64,000 bases of DNA, taken from Methylomonas methanica MC09. GTDB taxonomy: Bacteria; Pseudomonadota; Gammaproteobacteria; Methylococcales; Methylomonadaceae. The DNA lies in NCBI RefSeq assembly GCF_000214665.1, contig NC_015572.1, positions 1,798,001 to 1,862,000 on the forward strand, given 5' to 3'. Of the stretch, positions 36,624-44,424 are shown piece by piece. The translations under genes were made by a program, and so were the position numbers. How positions within the stretch are numbered: the first letter of the stretch is position 1; every line of letters begins with the position of its first letter. The notes beneath the pieces are model-generated. The model made no database searches, was not told where the DNA came from, and was given only the letters and a program-made list of their open reading frames with translations.

Positions 36624-37490
36624 TCATTGTTCTATATCCAGAAACGACGCCAACAACCGATTGACCTGTTTGGCGTGGGTAACCGGGGCGGCGTGACCGG
36701 CATCCAATAGGATGTCTATTTTGGCATTGCCCAACATCTGCGCCATTTGACTTGAGTGGGGCAGGTCAATAATGTCGTTTTCTCCGGTAATCACCAAGGT
36801 GGGCGCGGTAATGGCTTGCAAATCGGTTTGGCTCAATTGCGGTTCGACGTGCCACAACTGTTTCAGTCGAGCTTCCAAATTGCCGTTCCGCTCAGTTAAG
36901 TAGGACCATAATCCGCGTAACCAAGACAATAAGCGGACATTACGGGCGGGCCGCGAGGCTGGGCTATTGTCGGCGATTAGGCCTGATGGATGAAAATTGG
37001 CGCTGATGGCGACGATTTTGTCGACCCGCTGCGGCGCTTCGAGACCAAGCAATAAGGCGATGATGCCGCCATCGCTCCAACCGATGATGTCGGTGCGGGC
37101 TATCTTCAGTTCGTCCAGCACTTGCAAGGTGTCGTCGGCAAATGTTTGGTAATTTAGCTCGGCATCACCCTGTGTGGACTCCCCATGGCCACGGGTGTCG
37201 ATCAATATCACTTGTCGGCCTTTTTCGACCAGCCAAGGTAGTTGCGAATACCAGCTGAGCTTGTTGCTCAATCCGCCATGTAACAGCAAAACCGGCTTAC
37301 CGATACCGTAGGAGACATATTTGATTCTTGCCCCATGACGTTCGATCACACCGGTTTGTACTGCGCTGTCGGTAGTGTACCTCCAAGCCAGGTAGCGGGC
37401 GAAGTTACCCGACATTGGCTGTAATATCATGAAGACCGCCGTCAACGAAACCAATAACACTAGCCAACTGGTAAAATAGAGCTTTTTCAT
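36624..37490 (-). CDS. Alpha/beta hydrolase with N-terminal membrane anchor
   Basis: A 288-residue hydrolase of unknown substrate. An N-terminal hydrophobic helix (about 8-25, SWLVLLVSLTAVFMIL) suggests export or membrane anchoring. The fold shows VLLLHGGLSNKLSW (oxyanion region), IDTRGHGES, the nucleophile elbow GWSDGG, the acid region TLVITGENDII and a late catalytic His in DAGHAAPVTH. The triad therefore looks complete. It is on its own in a gene-poor area. Confidence 0.88.
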   Translation of the reverse strand: MKKLYFTSWLVLLVSLTAVFMILQPMSGNFARYLAWRYTTDSAVQTGVIERHGARIKYVSYGIGKPVLLLHGGLSNKLSWYSQLPWLVEKGRQVILIDTRGHGESTQGDAELNYQTFADDTLQVLDELKIARTDIIGWSDGGIIALLLGLEAPQRVDKIVAISANFHPSGLIADNSPASRPARNVRLLSWLRGLWSYLTERNGNLEARLKQLWHVEPQLSQTDLQAITAPTLVITGENDIIDLPHSSQMAQMLGNAKIDILLDAGHAAPVTHAKQVNRLLASFLDIEQ

Positions 37491-37572
37491 GGATGCTTCC
37501 TGGGTTGTCTCATGATTTCAGCCAGGAAGGTTTATTTTGCATGCTAAATTAATTTCCTGGCGGTTAGCCAAT

Positions 37573-37824
37573 CTAGAGAACAAATGTGCGGTTTGCTTGA
37601 CTTGGCGTACGCATAACCAGTCCGAGCCCGAGTCCGTTATCGCCAAGATCCTCATAGCTGTCGTCGGCAGTCTGGTAATCGCCGTCAGATACAGGGTGGT
37701 TACCATAATTAGTATTGATGACAGACGGTTCCGGTATATGTCCGCCTGCCGGCAGACCGGCTCCGCGACTGCCCGGCGTTGTACAGGGGCCATCTTTTAC
37801 CAACGTCTCTGCCTGTTTGTTCAT
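37573..37824 (-). CDS. 83-residue hypothetical protein coupled to the PepSY-like gene
   Basis: The ATG overlaps the stop of the upstream PepSY-like gene (ATGA), suggesting coupled translation. The product is glycine-, proline- and aspartate-rich (GAGLPAGGHIPEPS; DGDYQTADDSYEDLGDNG), with no signal peptide or recognised domain. It may be real or a chance frame. Confidence 0.4.
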   Translation of the reverse strand: MNKQAETLVKDGPCTTPGSRGAGLPAGGHIPEPSVINTNYGNHPVSDGDYQTADDSYEDLGDNGLGLGLVMRTPSQANRTFVL

Positions 37825-38342
37825 ATGGGAGCTCCCACATAAATGACTTTTGTCAGCCCCTTTTGTTTAAGAATTTCCGGTTGTTTATCGAGTATGACGC
37901 CTTGATCGGTGATCGAAATTTTCCAGTTTCTACCGGCTGCTTTCAGATAAATTTCGTACTCTTCGCCAACACCGTTTGGATTACCGATTAATTCGGCTTT
38001 TTGGATGGCATATTGCTGAAACTCTTTTTTCAGTCTGGCGATAACGCGTGGCTGAATCTCATCGATATCTTCAATCAGGATCTCATTGGTAAATAGGTCG
38101 CCATGGGAAGTGAATAACTCCAAGAGGGTCTGGCCGTCAGCGTCTTTGTAACTGACCTCCAATAGTTTTTTGCCAAAATGAGTTTCGTGACTGCCTTGCA
38201 AGTTTTGTGCGGAAGGGTGGCGTTTCATAATATCCCGTTTAACGATTTCCGGGATGCTGGCCGGGTGTATGGCTTCGGCATGGGCTGCAACAGCCAATAC
38301 CAATAAGCCTGTGCCAAAAGTCGATGCTAATGATTTACGCAT
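37821..38342 (-). CDS. Secreted PepSY-like protein
   Basis: A 173-residue protein with a signal peptide (about 1-23, ending AHAEA). Two PepSY-like repeats follow: IPEIVKRDIMKRHPSAQNLQGSHE with LLEVSYKDADGQ, and IARLKKEFQQYAIQKAELI with EYEIYLKAAGRNWKISITDQG. Such periplasmic proteins bind or inhibit partners, but the role here is unknown. Monocistronic or cotranscribed with the 83-codon ORF; the upstream region has several GATGC-type repeats (38420-38465) that could be regulatory. Confidence 0.75.
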   Translation of the reverse strand: MRKSLASTFGTGLLVLAVAAHAEAIHPASIPEIVKRDIMKRHPSAQNLQGSHETHFGKKLLEVSYKDADGQTLLELFTSHGDLFTNEILIEDIDEIQPRVIARLKKEFQQYAIQKAELIGNPNGVGEEYEIYLKAAGRNWKISITDQGVILDKQPEILKQKGLTKVIYVGAPI

Positions 38343-38850
38343 AGGTGTTCTCGCTTGCCGTAGTTGAAAGATGGCGATTTGTGCCTGTTTGTATTAAATG
38401 CAGGGTTTATGCCATGCGGGCAAATCATTGATGCTGATTGAGATGCATCATAATAATTTGATGCAAGTGGGTACATGCAACCAAATGCAAATCATGCGGA
38501 GGGTTTATTTCAACCGGTTTAATGCTGCAGCCGCGCGATCACCGGGAAACGCACTGCTTTTAACTTGACGTTTTTTTGCGTGGTTCGCAAGATGATTTAT
38601 CCCGTCCTCTTTGCGATTTCGAAACGAGTGGGCCAAGGTATAGCGGCAGATTACGACGTGGTTCCGAGCCTTACCGCTATTTTTTGACTTGCGGTGCTGG
38701 CAGGGGCCCATGCCCATGGTTTCCGCGCGATGGAAAAGTATCCGGGATAGAAATCGCCCTGGGAGTCCGTAGGACTTTGTAGAGGCAAAGCTCGGAATTT
38801 GGAAAAATTGCGGCTTACGCCGATATTCAACACCAAGAGGCCCCTTGGCC
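38343..38850. other. Intergenic, no supportable gene
   Basis: About 500 bases. ATAGCGG/CCGCTAT (38640-38646 and 38674-38680) followed by T residues could be a plus-strand terminator, but no plus-strand gene precedes it. ORFs of 117 and 68 codons here lack any family signal. Confidence 0.4.
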
Positions 38851-38970
38851 CGTTTCATCCAACGCGACCGTCATCAACGCGATATCCTGCCACTGTCGGT
38901 CGCCGGCTGGTTGCCGGAACATCATCTGGGCCGATAGTTTGTCGAAGTCATCGACCGGTTGGATTTACCA
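38851..38970 (+). pseudogene. Transposase N-terminal fragment (IS1182-like)
   Basis: The plus-strand frame reads FIQRDRHQRDILPLSVAGW, then LPEHHLGR, an in-frame TAG, then FVEVIDRLDLPSS. This matches the usual opening of IS1182-type (DUF772) transposases, roughly FIQVDR..LLPPS..DWLPE.HLARFVVEVVDQLDL. The catalytic part is absent; recG begins right after. It is too short for inverted repeats or target duplications to be seen. Confidence 0.7.
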
Positions 38971-38990
38971 AGTTCTCCTGTCGCTAATCC

Positions 38991-41102
38991 CTAGGGACTG
39001 TAAACGGTATGAAACAGTTCGTCCAGATTTTGTAACGAGCCGCCGGTCCAGCGTTTGATTAGGGGGTTTATGGCTTCCGGGTGTTCCCTGCAAATCCGTT
39101 GCGCAGCGGTTTGCACGTCGTCCAGGAGTTCGCGGTCGCGGCCGAGGTCGGCAATTTTAAACTGGATTTGGCCGGTTTGGCGGTTGCCGATGATTTCGCC
39201 CGGTCCGCGCAGTTCCAGATCTTTTTCGGCGATCACGAAGCCGTCGTTGCTTTCCCGTAATATGCCCAAGCGTTGTCTGCCGGTTTCCGACAGCGGCGAC
39301 TGATACAGCAGCAAACAGTAACTTTCCAGATTGCCTCGGCCCACCCGGCCGCGTAATTGATGCAGTTGCGACAAGCCTAAACGTTCGGGGTTTTCGATGA
39401 TCATCAGGCCGGCGTTGGGTACGTCGACGCCGACTTCTATCACCGTGGTGGCGACCAATAAATCGCAGTCGCCTTGTTTAAAAGCCTGCATGACAGCGTC
39501 TTTGTCCGCGGCCTTCATGCGGCCGTGCACCAGGCCGATACGCACGTCCGGCAAGCTTTCCTGTAAATATCGCGCGGTATTCTCGGCCGCTTCGCATTGC
39601 AATTGTTCGGATTCTTCGATCAAAGTGCACACCCAGTACGCTTGGCGATTTTGCCCGGCCCAATGGCTGATGCGGGCAATCACTTCAGCGCGGCGCTCGG
39701 ACGGAACCACGCTGGTAGTGACCGGCGTGCGGCCGGGCGGTAGTTCGTCGATGACGGAAATATCCAGGTCGGAATACTGCAGCATGGCCAGCGTGCGCGG
39801 AATCGGAGTGGCGGTCATCACCAACTGATGCGGTACCTTGCCGGTGGTTTGGCCTTTGGCGCGCAAAGCCAAGCGTTGCTGGACGCCGAAGCGGTGTTGT
39901 TCGTCGATAATCACCAAGCCCAGTTTGTGAAAGTTGACGCTGTCCTGAAACAGGGCATGAGTACCTATCACCAGCCCTGCGCTGCCGTCCGCCAAGGCCT
40001 CCAGCGTGGTGGCGCGGGCTTTGCCTTTGACTTGTCCGCTTAAGAAAAATACCGGCGTGCCGGTGTGGGCGAACCAATGGCTAAAGTTACGAAAATGTTG
40101 TTCCGCCAATAATTCGGTGGGTGCCATCAGGGCTACCTGATAGCCCGAACTGAGTGCGGCCAGCGCGGCCAGCGCCGCCACCAGAGTTTTGCCGGAGCCG
40201 ACGTCGCCTTGTACCAGTCTCAGCATGGGGTGGGCCAGACTGCAGTCGGCTTCTATTTCGGCAATCACGCGTTGTTGCGCCGCGGTGAGTCGAAACGGCA
40301 GTTCGGACAGAAAGCGTTGCTTTGCCGCGCTATTAACGCGCAGGGTAGGGGCTTGCCAGGTTTTGTAATGCTGTTTTCCCAGCAACAAGGCCAGGTGATG
40401 GGCCAGAAACTCTTCGAAGGCCAAGCGTTTTAAGGCCGGTAACTCGCCATTGGCCAAGGTCTCCGCCGACAAGTCGGCGGGCGGATTGTGCAAGGTGAGC
40501 AAGGCTTCAACCAAGTCGGGATAATTGTAATGATGCCGGATGGCTGTCGGTAACCAATCCTGTAGCGCGTCGGCATGGCTTAAACAAAGTTCCAAGGCCT
40601 GCCTGACGGCTTTGCGCATGGTCGATTGGGCCAAGCCTTCGGTCAGGGGGTAAACCGGGGTCAGGCTGGTTTCGGTGGGATCGTCGCCGGCATGCAGGAT
40701 GCGGTATTCCGGATGAACCATTTCCAGGCCGTTAAAACCCATGCGGACGTCGCCGAAACAACTGAGTTGCGTACCGGGCCGGAGTTGTTGAATCTGCTGT
40801 ACCGAAAAATGAAAAAACCGTAAAGACAGCAAACCGCTGGCGTCGCTGATGCGGCAGATTACGCTGTTGCGGCCGCGTTGCGGCGTGTCTATGTATTCCA
40901 CGTTACCGCAGACCAGGGCGGTTGTGCCCGGTGTCAAACCGGCGATCGGATAGGTGCGTGTTCTGTCCTGATAACGCTGCGGCAGGTGAAACAGCAGGTC
41001 TTGCAGAGTTTGGATGCCCAGTTTTTGCAGCCGGGCAGCGGTTTGAGAACCGATACCCGTCAGGCGGGTGACGGGCAGTTGATGCGGTTCTGTCGGAGAC
41101 AT
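38991..41102 (-). CDS. recG: ATP-dependent DNA helicase RecG
   Basis: Remodels stalled replication forks and Holliday junctions. The 703 residues include the N-terminal wedge/OB domain (GTTALVCGNVEYIDTPQRGRNS), helicase motif I GDVGSGKTLVAAL, motif II DEQHRFGVQQR, motif III VMTATPIPRTLAM, and the C-terminal domain with HGRMKAADKDAVM and QLRGRVGRG. It is the last gene of rpoZ-spoT-ridA-recG, 34 bases after ridA. Confidence 0.97.
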   Translation of the reverse strand: MSPTEPHQLPVTRLTGIGSQTAARLQKLGIQTLQDLLFHLPQRYQDRTRTYPIAGLTPGTTALVCGNVEYIDTPQRGRNSVICRISDASGLLSLRFFHFSVQQIQQLRPGTQLSCFGDVRMGFNGLEMVHPEYRILHAGDDPTETSLTPVYPLTEGLAQSTMRKAVRQALELCLSHADALQDWLPTAIRHHYNYPDLVEALLTLHNPPADLSAETLANGELPALKRLAFEEFLAHHLALLLGKQHYKTWQAPTLRVNSAAKQRFLSELPFRLTAAQQRVIAEIEADCSLAHPMLRLVQGDVGSGKTLVAALAALAALSSGYQVALMAPTELLAEQHFRNFSHWFAHTGTPVFFLSGQVKGKARATTLEALADGSAGLVIGTHALFQDSVNFHKLGLVIIDEQHRFGVQQRLALRAKGQTTGKVPHQLVMTATPIPRTLAMLQYSDLDISVIDELPPGRTPVTTSVVPSERRAEVIARISHWAGQNRQAYWVCTLIEESEQLQCEAAENTARYLQESLPDVRIGLVHGRMKAADKDAVMQAFKQGDCDLLVATTVIEVGVDVPNAGLMIIENPERLGLSQLHQLRGRVGRGNLESYCLLLYQSPLSETGRQRLGILRESNDGFVIAEKDLELRGPGEIIGNRQTGQIQFKIADLGRDRELLDDVQTAAQRICREHPEAINPLIKRWTGGSLQNLDELFHTVYSP

Positions 41103-41136
41103 GTCGGAACGTGGTTGCGCCGTGTTGGCGCAGGGG

Positions 41137-41538
41137 CTAATAGTAAGGTTCTTCTACGACCATCACGGCGTCCATTTCCACGCCAACGCCCTTGGGCAAC
41201 GCCGCCACGCCGACCGCCGCACGGGCCGGATAGGGTTCGACGAAATACTCCGCCATGATTTCGTTGACGATTGGGAAGTTGCTCAAATCGGTCAAATACA
41301 CATTCAACTTGACGAAGTTGCAAAAATCCCCGCCCGCAGCTTGGGCGACGGCGCGCAGGTTATTGAATACCTGGTGTATCTGTATCGAAATGTCGCCATC
41401 GACGACTTCCATGGTAGCGGGGTCCAAAGCAATCTGGCCGGACAAATACACCGTGTTGTCGACTTTGACGGCTTGCGAATAAGTGCCTATGGCTTGTGGG
41501 GCCAAGGGGGTGGAGATTATGGTTCTTTTCGGGCTCAT
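41137..41538 (-). CDS. ridA: RidA family enamine/imine deaminase
   Basis: Removes reactive enamine and imine intermediates made by PLP enzymes. The 133-residue product has the family core: AIGTYSQAVKVDNTVYLSGQIALDP, then NFVKLNVYLTDLSNF, and YPARAAVGVAALPKGVGVEMDAV with the Arg that binds the carboxylate. Its start overlaps the spoT stop by four bases. In this position many gammaproteobacteria have ridA where E. coli has trmH. Confidence 0.95.
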   Translation of the reverse strand: MSPKRTIISTPLAPQAIGTYSQAVKVDNTVYLSGQIALDPATMEVVDGDISIQIHQVFNNLRAVAQAAGGDFCNFVKLNVYLTDLSNFPIVNEIMAEYFVEPYPARAAVGVAALPKGVGVEMDAVMVVEEPYY

Positions 41539-43718
41539 GCTTTGATACGGGTAATTTTTAACACAATGGACAATTTTTTCAGCTTGCGAATGATATTGGC
41601 TAAATGCACGCGGTCGCGAACGGCCAGCGTCAGCAAGTCCACCGATACCCGGTCGTCCTGGCTGACCACATTAATATTTTCGATGTTCGAGTCCATGAAC
41701 GAAATCGTTGAGGCAATGGTGGCCAAGGAGCCGCGTTGGTTTAACAGCTCGATACGGATTTCCGCCGGGAATTCGCCGGTGGCATCCGGACTCCATTCCA
41801 CATCCAGCCAAGTAGTTTGTTTTTTTCTGACTTCGTTGCTGTTGCGGCATTCGTGGTGGTGTACCACGATGCCTTTACCCGGATTGAAAAAGCCGATGAT
41901 GGAGTCGCCGGGAATAGGCCGGCAACACTTCGCCAGACTGACGACCATGCCTTCGGTGCCTTTGATGATCAAAGGGGATTTGTGGTGTTGTTCGTTATCG
42001 TCCAGTTTGACGGCATGATTGTCGTCGATCTGGCTGATATGTTTGGCGACCAGAAACGGCATGCGATTGCCCAGGCCGATATCTTCCAGTAAATCGCTCA
42101 GCGAGTGCTTTTTCATGGCATGCAGGACTTGCACGATTTTGGCGTCCTCTACCTGGTCGAGCTGGATGTTCAGGCTAAGCAGTTCTTTTTCCAGCAAACG
42201 GCGGCCCAGGTTGATGGCTTCCTGCTGATTGAAGTTTTTCAGATAGGCGCGGATACAGCTGCGGGCCTTGGCGGTGACCACGTAGTTTAGCCAAAGCGGA
42301 TTGGGCCGGGCCCAGCTGGCGGTAATCACTTCCACCGTCATGCCGTTTTCCAGTTTGGACTGCAAGGGCACCAGCTTTTTATCGATACGCGCCGAGATGC
42401 AGGCGTTGCCGACATCGGTATGCACCATGTAGGCGAAATCGACGATGGTGGCCCCGCGCGGCAATTTGATGATCTTGCCCTTGGGGGTAAATACATAGAC
42501 TTCCTGAGGGAAAAGATCGACTTTCAGGTTGTCGATGAATTCCAGCGAATCGCCGGCGGATTTTTGAATTTCCAATAAATCGCGCAGCCATTCATTGGCG
42601 CGGGCCTGTATGGTCTCGCTTTTTTCGTTATCGGATTTATACAGCCAGTGCGCGGCGATGCCGGACTCCGACAAACGGTGCATCTCGTGCGTGCGAATCT
42701 GGATTTCGATGGGCACGCCGTAAGGGCCGATCAATATGGTATGTAAGGATTGATAGCCGTTGGCCTTGGGCAGGGCAATGTAATCCTTGAAACGGCCGGG
42801 GATGGGTTTGAACAGGTTGTGCACGCAACCCAGCGCCCGGTAGCAGTCGTCGACCTGATGGCAGTAAATCCGAAACGCATAGACGTCGAATACATCGGTA
42901 AACGAGATTTTTTTATGCAGCATCTTTTGATAAATGCTGGCTATGTTTTTCTCCCGTCCGGAGACTTTGGCATCGATATCCGTTTCCAGTAAGCGATTCT
43001 GGATCGAGCTTTGGATGGTGTCGATAATTTCCTTGCGGTTACCACGGGATTTCTTGACCGCATTGCTGATGGCGGTAAAGCGATTGGGATATAGCGCTTT
43101 GAAGCCCAGCGATTCCAGCTGATGGCGGATATCGTTCATGCCCAGCCGGTTGGCGATGGGGGCGTAGATTTCCAGGGTTTCCTTGGCTATCCGGCGTTTT
43201 TTATCCATAGGCATATTGCCCATGGTTTGCATGTTATGTAAGCGGTCGGCGAGTTTGACCACAATAACCCGCAGATCCTGGGCCATGGCCAAAAACATTT
43301 TCCGGACGTTTTCCGCCTGTGCTTCGGCGCGCGAACGGCTATCGATTTTCGACAGTTTGGTGACGCCGTCAACTAAGGCGGCGACTTCCTGGCCGAACTC
43401 TTCGGCCAGCTGTTCCTTGCTGATCGGGGTGTCTTCTATGACATCGTGCAGGATGGCCGCCATGATGCCATGGGCGTCCATGTGCATGCTGGCCAGCGTG
43501 ATGGCGACGGATACCGGGTGGCAAATATAGGCTTCGCCGCTTTTGCGGAATTGCCCCGAGTGGGCGGCCGCGCTGAAGTGATAGGCGCGGACGATGTTGC
43601 TGATATTTTGTTGGTCGAGATAGCCGTATAAAATCTCGCAGAGCTGGTGGAGCAGTTTCTCTTCAGGATGCTCTACTTGTAGCGGGTTGGAAGGGGCGGC
43701 TATCTCGGTCATTAGCAA
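41535..43718 (-). CDS. spoT: Bifunctional (p)ppGpp synthetase/hydrolase SpoT
   Basis: Makes and degrades the stringent-response alarmone. The 727 residues carry an N-terminal HD hydrolase domain (HSGQFRKSGEAYICHP and ILHDVIEDT), the synthetase domain (about 230-370, with VYAFRIYC and PKANGYQSLHT), a TGS domain (VYVFTPKGKIIKLPRGATIVDFAY), and a C-terminal ACT domain. The HD motif is intact, so hydrolase activity is expected. It lies two bases after rpoZ and overlaps ridA. Confidence 0.97.
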   Translation of the reverse strand: MLMTEIAAPSNPLQVEHPEEKLLHQLCEILYGYLDQQNISNIVRAYHFSAAAHSGQFRKSGEAYICHPVSVAITLASMHMDAHGIMAAILHDVIEDTPISKEQLAEEFGQEVAALVDGVTKLSKIDSRSRAEAQAENVRKMFLAMAQDLRVIVVKLADRLHNMQTMGNMPMDKKRRIAKETLEIYAPIANRLGMNDIRHQLESLGFKALYPNRFTAISNAVKKSRGNRKEIIDTIQSSIQNRLLETDIDAKVSGREKNIASIYQKMLHKKISFTDVFDVYAFRIYCHQVDDCYRALGCVHNLFKPIPGRFKDYIALPKANGYQSLHTILIGPYGVPIEIQIRTHEMHRLSESGIAAHWLYKSDNEKSETIQARANEWLRDLLEIQKSAGDSLEFIDNLKVDLFPQEVYVFTPKGKIIKLPRGATIVDFAYMVHTDVGNACISARIDKKLVPLQSKLENGMTVEVITASWARPNPLWLNYVVTAKARSCIRAYLKNFNQQEAINLGRRLLEKELLSLNIQLDQVEDAKIVQVLHAMKKHSLSDLLEDIGLGNRMPFLVAKHISQIDDNHAVKLDDNEQHHKSPLIIKGTEGMVVSLAKCCRPIPGDSIIGFFNPGKGIVVHHHECRNSNEVRKKQTTWLDVEWSPDATGEFPAEIRIELLNQRGSLATIASTISFMDSNIENINVVSQDDRVSVDLLTLAVRDRVHLANIIRKLKKLSIVLKITRIKA

Positions 43719-43720
43719 AA

Positions 43721-43963
43721 TCAGCCAATTTCCAGATGAGTGTCGGACACGTTGCCGCCGCGGTGCAAACGGTCTATATTATCTTCGTTAACGAAACCGG
43801 CGGCAATTTCGCGCAAAGCCAGTACCGTGTCTTTATCTTTTCCGCGCGGCAAAAACTCGTCGGCACCTTTTTCCAGTTGTCGGGCCCGTTTGCCGGCCAA
43901 CAAAACCAGTTTGAAACGGTTTTCAACATTTTCTAAACAATCTTCAACGGTAACACGTGCCAT
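43721..43963 (-). CDS. rpoZ: RNA polymerase omega subunit
   Basis: A small subunit that helps beta-prime folding and contributes a ppGpp site. The 80 residues start [20 protein letters not shown], continue with AGKRARQL, and retain [13 protein letters not shown]. It is first in the rpoZ-spoT-ridA-recG operon; gmk is not adjacent. A TATAAT box lies 74-79 bases upstream. Confidence 0.96.
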   Translation of the reverse strand: MARVTVEDCLENVENRFKLVLLAGKRARQLEKGADEFLPRGKDKDTVLALREIAAGFVNEDNIDRLHRGGNVSDTHLEIG

Positions 43964-44036
43964 TTTTGAACCTTTCTTGGGAATGGATGGATAAATCGAA
44001 TAAGCCGAATTTAACAGCTAACAGCCGTAAGTGGCT

Positions 44037-44042
44037 ATTATA
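44037..44042 (-). promoter_or_regulatory. Probable -10 box of the rpoZ operon
   Basis: A perfect TATAAT on the minus strand, about 75 bases upstream of rpoZ and downstream of the candidate RNA terminator at 44116. No strong -35 is evident at ideal spacing, so activation or an extended context is possible. Confidence 0.5.
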
Positions 44043-44109
44043 ATTGAAAAAGAACTAAGTAAGCCAGTCGTCAAGCTTGCGCGGGCATAATCCATTTGCC
44101 GGTGGGGGC

Positions 44110-44333
44110 AATAAAAAGCCCGCATAAAGCGGGCTCGTCCTTATTATTGCTATTATTATGTTGGACGTCTGCCAGTAATGGCAGTGTAGTCAAGCAGTTA
44201 CTGTTATTGTTGTTATTATGCGCCTTAGCTACAGGCCGCTTCCCTCCCCTCAAAGTCGTGATCTATTTATCTTTAGACCTTGTGCACTCTCCTAAGGTGG
44301 GTAGAGTCTATGGCAAAAAAAATGCGATGTCCA
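44110..44333 (-). ncRNA. Candidate small RNA or leader with own promoter and terminator
   Basis: On the minus strand, TGGACA-N17-TAGACT (44333-44305) resembles a sigma-70 promoter with a predicted start near 44298. About 165 bases later AGCCCGC-TTTAT-GCGGGCT (44134-44116) followed by TTTTATT is an intrinsic terminator. Between them lie a hairpin CTGCCA-TTAC-TGGCAG (44184-44169), two AAY-rich runs reading as Asn codons in one frame, and a purine-rich GAGGGGAGGG. No ATG opens that frame. It could be a free small RNA or an attenuator ahead of rpoZ. Confidence 0.45.
44116..44134 (-). terminator. Intrinsic terminator upstream of rpoZ
   Basis: A perfect 7-bp stem AGCCCGC/GCGGGCT with a 5-base loop, followed on the minus strand by TTTTATT. 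It ends either the candidate RNA just upstream or read-through from the bepA-like gene (stop at 44425). Confidence 0.75.
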
Positions 44334-44424
44334 TCAAAAAAAGTAAGTTTTTTCCGACAATTAGTTTCGGGCCGAAATTAACTTTTTGAAACAAAAGCTT
44401 GCAAATATCATAATTATCTAATAT

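Noticed and set aside
44071..44253. Asn-rich leader peptide as a definite gene upstream of rpoZ
   Set aside because: The only start is a TTG without a Shine-Dalgarno sequence, so I report the transcript as a candidate RNA instead of a coding gene.
44096..44389. 97-codon leucine-rich plus-strand ORF
   Set aside because: The Leu runs are the complement of the AAY-rich runs, and the terminator hairpin reads in the opposite direction.
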